Positions 26,901-33,265 of a stretch of DNA of 33,265 nt are shown here, in pieces (position 1 is the first letter of the stretch; the number at the start of each line of letters is the position of its first letter). The DNA comes from Verrucomicrobiia bacterium (GTDB lineage: Bacteria; Verrucomicrobiota; Verrucomicrobiia; Verrucomicrobiales; DEV007), in contig JAGROY010000225.1 of NCBI GenBank assembly GCA_020439995.1, positions 1 to 33,265 of the forward strand. The letters run 5' to 3'. The notes below the pieces were generated by a model. The model saw only the letters and a program-made list of their open reading frames with translations, did no database searches and was not told the DNA's origin. Position numbers and translations under genes: made by a program.

Positions 26901-27681
26901 CGTAGTACCTGGCGAACTCCGGTTTTACCTTCGCCTTGCCGGTAGCTTGATCCTTGTAGAAGGGCGGCTGCGCCGGTCGCCCGCCAGCACGCACGAGCCC
27001 GTTTGTCACGATCCAGCAGTCGAGATCGCCATCATTGTCGTAGTCGCAAAAGCTGGGCATCAGGCAGGCATCCACCAGGTCCAATCCGAACTCTCGAGCC
27101 GCCTCCCTGAACGCCAGCCGGGGGCTGCCACCATCACTGATCGTTTCGTTCAAAAACAATGCATTGGGCGAGTCGTAGTTACAGACGTATACATCCAGAT
27201 CGCCATCCCCATCGATATCGGCAAAGACCACGCCCGCCGCCCAGTCGTCGCCGCCACCCATTCCCGCAGCATCAGCGATGTCTTCAAACTGCAAGGGAGC
27301 GGTCTGCCGGTAAAGATGATTGGATCCAGGTCCGCTGGCAAAAAATATCTCTGGCATCGAGTCACCATCGAGGTCACCTATCGCCACTCCACCACATGCG
27401 AAGCCAGACTGGTAGAGCCGCTTCAGCGGATGACTGATGTCGAGGCTGTTTTGAAACGTGATCCCGGTCTCTGCTGGAGCGAGGGATGAAAAGAGCGGAT
27501 CGCCGCCACCGTTACCGGCCCCGGTCCTCACTGGCAATTTTTCTGTCACCAGACCCTCAATTTTGTCCGCCTGGGCACCGACATCACCGCAGACCATCGT
27601 TGACGCCAGAAATGCCACTAGCGGGCAAACGCCCGGCAACTCGATACCCTGGAACATGGATCGTAGAAAGGACAGATGCAT
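23923..27681 (-). CDS. Secreted double FG-GAP propeller with two ASPIC/UnbV domains
   Basis: 1252 aa with a signal peptide ending near residue 36 (LVAFLASTMVCGDVGAQA). Fourteen canonical calcium-loop motifs of the type D-x-D-x-D-G-x-x-D are present. Seven (GDLDGD, ADIDGDGDLD, CDYDNDGDLD, WDYNGDGLMD, GDINNDGRLD, ADFDNDGRVD, GDLDRDGDLD) precede an ASPIC/UnbV domain at about 555-645. Seven more (ADVDGDGDDD, FDADRDGDMD, ADFDRDGDVD, SDVDNDGWVD, ADVDGDGDID, LDADADGNID, VDFNRDGRLD) precede a second ASPIC/UnbV at about 1160-1250. This suggests two seven-bladed beta-propellers of the CRTAC1 kind, fused in tandem. Such proteins bind calcium and act outside the cell, often next to TPR or SusD-like partners; none is seen here. 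Enzymatic activity is not expected. Confidence 0.88.
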   Translation of the reverse strand: MHLSFLRSMFQGIELPGVCPLVAFLASTMVCGDVGAQADKIEGLVTEKLPVRTGAGNGGGDPLFSSLAPAETGITFQNSLDISHPLKRLYQSGFACGGVAIGDLDGDSMPEIFFASGPGSNHLYRQTAPLQFEDIADAAGMGGGDDWAAGVVFADIDGDGDLDVYVCNYDSPNALFLNETISDGGSPRLAFREAAREFGLDLVDACLMPSFCDYDNDGDLDCWIVTNGLVRAGGRPAQPPFYKDQATGKAKVKPEFARYYDMVQTGASTYTMDEVGRPDYLLRNDGGKFVDVSGEAGVAANGFGLSATWWDYNGDGLMDIYVCNDYIGPDQLFKNKGDGTFVNVITETVNETPWFSMGSDVGDINNDGRLDFVALDMAATTHYKSKMAMGDMGSSRWLVENVKPRQLMRNVCYLNAGTERFIETAQLSGIASTDWSWAAKLADFDNDGRVDLFVSNGMTRDFNNSDFDFDKSHLIGKTQWDHFENTPTMPEQNMAFRNQGSLKFGDVSKEWGLAHTGMSYGTAYGDLDRDGDLDLVVVNLDEPVTIYRNNSVGTNLVTVQLKGRAGNSHGIGARLLLETGNGTKHVRQMMPFTGFLSSNLPEVNIGLGAATSIKKLAVTWPSGQLQEFENLRAGNRFVIHESLSPAPAVPAGVTPTPFFSPSKALLGLVHREKDYEDFDRQPLLPNKLSQLGPGLAWADVDGDGDDDLFIGAARGMGGAVLINEGPDAGGVCQFRLPSVKPFIDDAARENMGALFFDADRDGDMDLYTASGSYEYSKGDPLLQDCLYVNDGTGRFKKVRDALPDLRDSSSCVAGADFDRDGDVDLFVGGRVVPGKYPETPKSRLLINEGVADKGPRMIESADATAPGLQVVGLVTGALWSDVDNDGWVDLLVTCEWGPVKYFHNREGILEDRTEQAGLAGLLGWWNSIAGADVDGDGDIDYAVANFGLNTKYHASVDKPCLLYYGDYEGDGKNRLIEAKYEKNVLLPVRGKSCSTSAMPHLAKRFDTYHKFASAALPEIYSPALLESSLKLSANVLESGMLINDGKGHFQFVPFPSLAQVSPGFGLCFLDADADGNIDLYMAQNFFGPQFETGPFAGGLSLLLRGNGKGNFVPLLPEQSGLVVSGDATAATVVDFNRDGRLDLAVAQNNGPVRAFESNGSGSGQFLKVCLEGGTGNPAAVGARVTAHLEGGGQCVQEIYAGSGYLSQSPACVVFSLGEKKVTLISVRWPDGRVSETLQVSANPIIRMGAPAK

Positions 27682-27924
27682 TGCGCTATTGAATCACGGG
27701 AAATGCCCTGTGCCAATCCAATACCTGCCCAATGATCACTCCACTATGCCAACTTCCATGCTGTAGGATTCTCGGTTCCAGTTGTTCTCCATCGTTCACA
27801 AGCACCAACGGACACCCTGTCGATCTATGGGGCCACCAGTAAAGTCGCCGAGTCCAAGCGGAGTCCGACTTGAACGTCGTTGAAATCTTGATCCCGCTAA
27901 AACAGCTGAACAGGGTTGAACAGC

Positions 27925-30558
27925 CTACTGCTCTCCGACGAGCACCCGGAAGTATGCGTCTGGCTGAGCGGGGATATCGAGATCGATGCGGAGGATGGTG
28001 TCGTCGAGTTCTTCGGTGCCATCCTGCGTTGCCGTCGTCCATGAATCCGGCTGCAGGGTGGCACTCATTTCGACGGTATGCGGAGCCGCTGGGTCTGCGG
28101 TTTCGATTGTAATCTCGATCAATGATGCGGTGCGGGCGATATGCAGAATGCGCGGCCCGGCGGGATTGGCAATGGCCGGAACAAAGGCGGCAATCGCGTC
28201 GGCATTGCTGTCATTGATGAGGTGACGGCGACCGTCGGGAGCCACCTCCAGCCATTCAAGGCTGCCGGTGTTGCCCGAGTTGGGGTAGACGAGGCGAAAC
28301 GGATACAGGCCGCGCTGCTCAATCATTACTCCAGCGAACCACGGCCCGTCCTCGCCGCCACAGTTGGTGCATTCCGTATACGTTCTCGGCAGAAGCATCT
28401 CACCATTGCCGGAACCAATGTAGCACTCGAACTCACCTGGCACCGTGAAGTTGAACAAATGAAACCCCGGCTCCAGCAACAACAGCGCATTCACTTCCAT
28501 GCCAAAGGGCACACCGGGCGAGCCACTGTTCTCGATACCTGGAAACGCTGTTTCACCGGCTTTGTTGCCGCGCGGCTCCAGATCAGTCTGGTAGTTGATG
28601 GTGCCGGACTCGATGAAGAATCCAAGACTGTTGGTAGCAGTCAAGTCCGCCTGGTTATCAAAATCTTCACTCCACAGCGCGTCAACGTCATCTGGGATTT
28701 CGATGATCAAGCCATCGTCAAAAGATGGTGCTGCGACACGAATTGCAAAACCGCGCTGGTTCGAACTACCCACAGGCAATGCCAGCGCAGCGGGAATTGC
28801 CGCATAGTATGTCGCATCGGTGTAGTCGAGAATCGTGAATACCCACTCTTGCGAATAGGTTTGCGGCGACCCAGAGGCATCGGCAAATGTGAGCTTCGCC
28901 GTTACCTTCGCCCCAGCAGCAGGCATAGTTTCGGGCACAAAGCGGATGCTGGTGTCGTTCTCTCCTGTCGTGATTTCCGGCGTCACAATCAGGCCATTGA
29001 ATGTCAACACGATGGTCGCGGGATCGACTGCTGCTGTGCGGTGCTCCAGCACCACTTCGATCGGCGCATTCGGGTGCACACCTTCCAGATCCGGGGCAGG
29101 AGCGAGTCGGAAAAAGTTGACGCTGTCTCCCGGAGCAACAGATGCGCCGGACTGTTCAGCCAGCATGAAAATGCCGCCGCCATACCCCTTGTAGGCATGG
29201 GCCCCGGGGATGCCACCATTGGCCTCACCCACACCGTGACTGGTGCGAATGGTAATCTTACCATCAGCGCCAGGCGCGATGTCAGTCCACTGCGCCACAT
29301 ACCCTGCATTGTTGTCGCCCGTACTGAATTCAACTGAAGATTCGTTGACTTTGTGCGCTCCGGCGGAGCTGGCGTAAACGAACGCATCCGCGTCCCGAAT
29401 GCTCCAGTTCGTCACACGGTCTGCATAGGATGCGCCACCCGCGCGATTGGCGGTACCGACGAAGGTATACGTTTTCGCCGGATCGAGACCGGTAATCTCC
29501 AGGTCAAGATACCAGCCTGGAGCGTCGTTGTAGCTCATGTTGCCCGCCAGATCCACGTACCCTCCAAAGATTCTCCCGGCGTCCGTTTCAGGATCAAACT
29601 CGGCAGCATCGCGCGCAGTATTGATCGTATTTCCTTCGGAAAACGTCTCGGCAAAGGAAACGCTCACACCGGTCTCTTCTCCAGTTTCAATATTGAGCAG
29701 TTCACCACTTTCGCCAGTGCCATCGAAGCCGCGGCCAAGCCCGAAGTTCGTAGCATTTTCACTGATGCTTGCAGTATCAGCGATGACGCTGTCATTGAAT
29801 GCCCTCCAGTTGAAGCCGCCTGCAGCGGGTTCCTCGTGTACGGCAAATACGCCGCCCGCGTAACCTTTGTAAGCATGAGCACCGACCATACCGCCAGCAG
29901 CCTCCCCCACTCCGTGCGTCGTCCGAATCACGATCGTTCCATCCTCACCCGCCATGATTCCCGTCCATCGTGCCACATATCCCACCGTGTTCTCCCCGGT
30001 GCTGAACTCGACCGATGTATCATTCACTTTGTGGGCACCTGTCGTGCTTGCATACACGGCACCTTCTGCGCCGAGAATACTCCAGTTGGTGACGCGATCC
30101 GCATAGGATGCGCCGCCACCACGATTCGCGGTGCCCTCAAAAGTGTAGGTGCGCCCGGGATCCAGACCGGTGATCGTGAGATCGACATACCAGCCCGGCG
30201 AATCATTGTAGCTCATGTTGCCCGTGATATCAGCAATACCACCAAAGGTCTTGGCAGCGTCAGAGTCATCATCCACCTCAGCCACATCGCCAGCCCAGTT
30301 CACAGTACCTCCGGTTGAGAAAGTTTCCACAAATTCAACTTCAACTCCCGTGCCATCACCCGTTTCGAAATTCAACAACTCCCCCGCTTCCCCATCGCCG
30401 GCATATCCCCTACCCAAACCAAATGATGTAATATTCTCCGGACTCAGCTCAGGAGCGATGTCGGCACAGTCATTGTAAGCAGACCATTGCGCCTCAGCGA
30501 AGTCGGCACCGCAAAGGTACAGCGCAGCAGTCGTCAGGAAAAGGATTCGATTTTTCAT
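27925..30558 (-). CDS. Secreted protein with two 226-aa repeats and PA14-like domain
   Basis: The start is placed at ATG 30558 (MKNRILFLTTAALYLCGADF), which begins a signal peptide; the open frame extends to 30687 without family support. About 877 aa. Two similar modules start at Trp25 and 226 residues later. Each has FGLGRG, GELLN, ETF, FGG, NMSYND.PGWY, TGLDP, YTF.GTANR, ASYADRVTNWSI, VEFSTG, GYVA.WT and HAYKGY segments. This module is common in secreted verrucomicrobial and planctomycete proteins and is probably a beta-sandwich. Residues near 480-600 are an Ig/Big-like domain. Residues 600-800 resemble a PA14-like fold (QRGLYPFRLVYPNSGNTGSLEW), with four Cys. The last 70 residues are the C-terminal beta module. 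It is transcribed away from the metallohydrolase. Confidence 0.78.
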   Translation of the reverse strand: MKNRILFLTTAALYLCGADFAEAQWSAYNDCADIAPELSPENITSFGLGRGYAGDGEAGELLNFETGDGTGVEVEFVETFSTGGTVNWAGDVAEVDDDSDAAKTFGGIADITGNMSYNDSPGWYVDLTITGLDPGRTYTFEGTANRGGGASYADRVTNWSILGAEGAVYASTTGAHKVNDTSVEFSTGENTVGYVARWTGIMAGEDGTIVIRTTHGVGEAAGGMVGAHAYKGYAGGVFAVHEEPAAGGFNWRAFNDSVIADTASISENATNFGLGRGFDGTGESGELLNIETGEETGVSVSFAETFSEGNTINTARDAAEFDPETDAGRIFGGYVDLAGNMSYNDAPGWYLDLEITGLDPAKTYTFVGTANRAGGASYADRVTNWSIRDADAFVYASSAGAHKVNESSVEFSTGDNNAGYVAQWTDIAPGADGKITIRTSHGVGEANGGIPGAHAYKGYGGGIFMLAEQSGASVAPGDSVNFFRLAPAPDLEGVHPNAPIEVVLEHRTAAVDPATIVLTFNGLIVTPEITTGENDTSIRFVPETMPAAGAKVTAKLTFADASGSPQTYSQEWVFTILDYTDATYYAAIPAALALPVGSSNQRGFAIRVAAPSFDDGLIIEIPDDVDALWSEDFDNQADLTATNSLGFFIESGTINYQTDLEPRGNKAGETAFPGIENSGSPGVPFGMEVNALLLLEPGFHLFNFTVPGEFECYIGSGNGEMLLPRTYTECTNCGGEDGPWFAGVMIEQRGLYPFRLVYPNSGNTGSLEWLEVAPDGRRHLINDSNADAIAAFVPAIANPAGPRILHIARTASLIEITIETADPAAPHTVEMSATLQPDSWTTATQDGTEELDDTILRIDLDIPAQPDAYFRVLVGEQ

Positions 30559-30847
30559 CTTCAGCGTTGAATTCAGTTTTGCAGGGATTCCCATGGCGTG
30601 GTCGCTCGATGCTACACATTCCACAAAGGCGAATGCCAGCAACAAATTTCCATTTCGGCGTTCGATTTGTGATCGCTCAGCATTCACTCGGTCACTGCCT
30701 ATTTGTCGTCACATTTCCGCCACAAACCGCAGTTCTCCGGCTGCCTGGGTTGCCCGACACTGCGCAAGTTTTCACTCGCCTTGATTCTGCGAAAATTCTA
30801 GGATCGTCAAAATTACTGTCACGTCACCCCCATTCACGTCACCCCCC
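30559..30847. promoter_or_regulatory. Divergent intergenic region with 13-nt direct repeat
   Basis: The 289-nt gap between two divergent secreted-protein genes must hold both promoters. TCACGTCACCCCC occurs at 30819-30831 and again at 30834-30846, ending one base before the ATG at 30848; the units are 15 nt apart. This pyrimidine-rich repeat takes the place of a ribosome binding site. An operator or a tandem duplication are both possible. No convincing -35/-10 pair could be fixed. Confidence 0.4.
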
Positions 30848-33130
30848 ATGTATCAACGATCACTCTCCGTCCACAACCCATCTCTGGCACTATTGTTAGG
30901 TTCTGCCAGCTTAATGCTCGCAAGCTTTTCCATAGCTCAGGAACTGCCTGTTGTTACAGTGGATGCTCAGCCGCTCGGAGCACAGGCCACGCGTTTGATC
31001 CAGGCGCTTGACTACCTTGGGCAACCGCTCAGCACAGCAGAGAAGGAGACTATCGCCAGCGCCATTGGCAATGTGGACGAAACTGCCACCGCTGAGACGA
31101 TTCAGCAAACTCTGGACTCCCACTGCCTCGCGGTGATCAATATTAATCCAGAGTCCCGTGTTAAAGTCGCGCGCGGCCCGGCAGCGGCAACACTTGTCGA
31201 ACAGGGCTGGACAGCCTTTCTGGTGAAGGTGCATAATGAAGCGGGCGTGACCGCAGCTCTGCGCGGCAAAAGCCCAAACGCGGCCAGTACTTTCAATTCG
31301 CCAAAGGAAGCGCTGCGCGATCGCTGGATGGATCTTGCGATGTTCGACAAACAGCCGCTCACCAAAACCCTCAGCGGGCTGGCCTGCGAGTACCGACTGA
31401 TCCAGCTCTACTCACGCGACGCCGGAAAGCGTGAAGCGAAGCTGGTCTTTGACGTCGGCCAAGGCACGCAGGATCTCGGTTTCCGCAATGAGATCGATAT
31501 CCTCTTCGACTGCCAGCCCGCACACGAAATTGCACTGAAGGTGCTGGATGAGAACAACAAGCCGACGACGGCAGCCTTCGAGTTTCGCGACCAGTTCGGC
31601 CGCGTCTATCCTGCGCAGTCGAAACGCGCCGCGCCGGACTTCGCATTTCATCCGCAAGTCTACCGCATGGACGGCGAGAGGATCCACCTTCCTCTTGGCA
31701 AATACGAGGCACACTTTTCGCGCGGCCCGGAATCGATTCCGCAGAACTGGATTCTCGACATTACTCCTGAGACGAAAGAGCTGGCATTCAAAGTCGAGCG
31801 CTGGATTGACCCTTCGCTGACCGGCTGGTGGTCTGGCGATCACCACATTCACGCTGCCGGATGCGCTCACTACACCGCCCCCAGCGAAGGCGTGCATGCT
31901 CCGGACATGATGCGCCACTGCCTGGGCGAGGATCTCAAAATCGGCTGTAATCTTACATGGGGCCCGTGCTTCGACTACCAGAAGCAGTTCTTCACCGGGA
32001 AGAATGACAAGGTTTCACAGTATCCGTATCTGCTGCGATACGATGTGGAAGTGTCAGGGTTTGGCTCGCACCAGAGCGGTCACCTTTGCCTGCTGCGCTT
32101 GAAGGAGCAAATGTATCCCGGTGGTGATTCAATGCATCACTGGCCGACACTTTGTCTCAACACACTGCGCTGGGCGAAGAAACAGGGGGCACTCGTCGGG
32201 CCCGCGCATTCCGGCTGGGGGCTACAAGTGGACACTGAAGAGTTGCCGAACTTTATCGTGCCGCCATATGACGGCATTGGGGCCAATGAATACATCGTCG
32301 ATGTCACTCACACTGTTCCAGGGCCGGACGGCTCACTCGTTCCCGCAGTGGATTTCATGTCGATGGTCGATACCCCGTACGTGTGGGAATTGAACATGTG
32401 GTACCACACGTTGAACGCGGGATTTCGCACCCGCATCAGTGGCGAGACAGACTTCCCCTGCATCTATGGCGAGCGCGTCGGTCTCGGGCGTTCTTATGTG
32501 AAGCTCGGAGACAAGCTCGACTATGACGCATGGTGTGAGGGCATTCGCGAAGGACGCAACTACGCGGGCGACGGCAACAGCCACCTGCTGGAGTTTCAGG
32601 TCGATGATGTGAAGATGGGTGAGAACGGCAGCGAGCTGAAACTCGATGCGGCACGCAAAGTAAACGTTCGCCTGCAGGCTGCGGCGATGCTCGAACTCGA
32701 GCCACGCGAGGACATCCGCGAGCGCTCATACACCGAACATCCCTACTGGCACGTCGAGCATGCGCGCATCGGAAACACCCGCACCGTGGCCGTTGAGATC
32801 CTGCAAAACGGCTACCCGGTGGCGACCAGGGAAATTCTTGCGGACGGCAGCGTGCACGATCTGGAATTTGATATCGAAGTGAGCCGCAGCAGTTGGATCG
32901 CAGCGCGAATCCTCCGGTCGTCCCATACGAATCCGGTGTTTGTCATTGTCGAAGAAAAACCCATCCGCGCATTCCGACGCAGCATCGACTGGTGCCTCAA
33001 AGGCGTCGACCAATGCTGGAAAAACAAGGAAGCGTTTATAAGCCCGAAAGAAATCGAGCAAGCCAAAGCCGACTACCAGCACGCCCGGGAAGTCTACACA
33101 CAGCGCCTGGCCGAGTGCGAGTGGGACTGA
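30848..33130 (+). CDS. Secreted CehA/McbA-type metallohydrolase
   Basis: 760 aa with a signal peptide (hydrophobic residues 13-30 ending FSIAQ). Residues 35-310 are a beta-rich N-terminal part of unknown type. From about 322 the sequence matches the PHP-fold CehA/McbA group: GWWSGDHHIHAAG (His332, His333 and His335), then ALVGPAHSGWG, and SGETDFPC (531-538) with Asp535, which together would bind two or three metal ions. The fold covers phosphoesterases, the carbaryl hydrolase CehA and the peptidase-like McbA, so phosphate-ester, carbamate or amide cleavage are all possible. The C-terminus (650-710) is a beta-sandwich and ends in a helical tail rich in Glu and Lys. The start overlaps the 13-nt direct repeat region and has no Shine-Dalgarno. 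Confidence 0.82.
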   Translation: MYQRSLSVHNPSLALLLGSASLMLASFSIAQELPVVTVDAQPLGAQATRLIQALDYLGQPLSTAEKETIASAIGNVDETATAETIQQTLDSHCLAVININPESRVKVARGPAAATLVEQGWTAFLVKVHNEAGVTAALRGKSPNAASTFNSPKEALRDRWMDLAMFDKQPLTKTLSGLACEYRLIQLYSRDAGKREAKLVFDVGQGTQDLGFRNEIDILFDCQPAHEIALKVLDENNKPTTAAFEFRDQFGRVYPAQSKRAAPDFAFHPQVYRMDGERIHLPLGKYEAHFSRGPESIPQNWILDITPETKELAFKVERWIDPSLTGWWSGDHHIHAAGCAHYTAPSEGVHAPDMMRHCLGEDLKIGCNLTWGPCFDYQKQFFTGKNDKVSQYPYLLRYDVEVSGFGSHQSGHLCLLRLKEQMYPGGDSMHHWPTLCLNTLRWAKKQGALVGPAHSGWGLQVDTEELPNFIVPPYDGIGANEYIVDVTHTVPGPDGSLVPAVDFMSMVDTPYVWELNMWYHTLNAGFRTRISGETDFPCIYGERVGLGRSYVKLGDKLDYDAWCEGIREGRNYAGDGNSHLLEFQVDDVKMGENGSELKLDAARKVNVRLQAAAMLELEPREDIRERSYTEHPYWHVEHARIGNTRTVAVEILQNGYPVATREILADGSVHDLEFDIEVSRSSWIAARILRSSHTNPVFVIVEEKPIRAFRRSIDWCLKGVDQCWKNKEAFISPKEIEQAKADYQHAREVYTQRLAECEWD

Positions 33131-33265
33131 GCCATTCCGGCAATTACAAAGGAGCGAGGAGAACGAGTTCCGCATGACAGATCACTTGCCTTTTCAATGG
33201 TAACCATTCAGGTCTGAGGTGGTTAAGAAAAATGAAATTCCTTCTGGACCTATAGTAATTATAGT
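33131..33265. other. 3' flank with short inverted repeats
   Basis: No gene is seen in the last 135 nt. AATGGT-A-ACCATT (33196-33208) is a perfect 6-bp inverted repeat, and CTATA-n5-TATAG lies at 33250-33264. Neither has a T-tract that would make it an intrinsic terminator. The second may belong to a promoter beyond the window edge. Confidence 0.3.

Noticed and set aside
27842..27871. AAGTCG/CGACTT stem-loop as a terminator for the 226-aa-repeat gene
   Set aside because: No T-tract follows on either strand, and the stem is only 6 bp with a long loop.
28141..29337. 398-aa plus-strand open frame
   Set aside because: Antisense to the well-supported 226-aa-repeat protein; no recognisable features.

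Overview
The window looks like a chromosomal segment from a Verrucomicrobiota bacterium. This rests on protein architecture. Very large secreted proteins combine lamin-tail, CotH, beta-helix, FG-GAP/ASPIC-UnbV and Ig-like modules. Two of them end in the short C-terminal beta module (pattern '..Y.iE.S.DL..W..') that is common in this phylum. Several genes also carry HEAT-like helices next to PDZ or beta-propeller domains. Most starts lack a clear Shine-Dalgarno sequence. No genus can be named. I saw no rRNA, tRNA, CRISPR array, integrase or transposase.

Layout. (1) Positions 100-1090, minus strand: a small low-GC operon with a membrane-anchored protein, a 34-aa ORF with a good ribosome binding site, possibly a third hypothetical ORF, and an intrinsic terminator. 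(2) 1231-2202, minus: a membrane-anchored alpha/beta hydrolase. (3) 2200-3583, plus: a structured leader, an unlisted 59-aa ORF, and a 252-aa protein that resembles a HEPN-type helical protein without its catalytic motif. (4) 3639-7020, plus: an overlapping gene pair, a HEAT plus beta-propeller protein and a secreted beta-repeat protein. (5) 7033-7872, minus: an amidohydrolase of the sugar-lactonase type. (6) 8013-15023, plus: a giant lamin-tail/CotH/beta-helix exoprotein. (7) 15015-17563, minus: a glycosyltransferase of the aryl-polyene-cluster type, then the DUF979/DUF969 membrane pair. (8) 17630-18060, minus: a decayed Ras-like GTPase. (9) 18086-20820, plus: a PDZ lipoprotein, an FtsX/MacB-type permease and its ATPase. 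(10) 21022-33130: four secreted proteins. These are a triple-repeat discoidin-like protein, a double CRTAC-type propeller protein, a double-repeat Ig/PA14-like protein and a CehA/McbA-type metallohydrolase.

How the genes fit together. About half of the coding capacity encodes exported, repeat-rich, probably calcium- or carbohydrate-binding proteins. The LolD/MacB-like ABC cassette and its lipoprotein would act at the same envelope. No single pathway links all the genes. The clearest units are the overlapping pairs (3639/5434, 16859/15916, 18909/20161) and the two small-ORF modules at the left end. The items most worth following up are the 59-aa/252-aa module, the 34-aa ORF operon, the GTPase relic, and the internal duplications of the three large secreted proteins.
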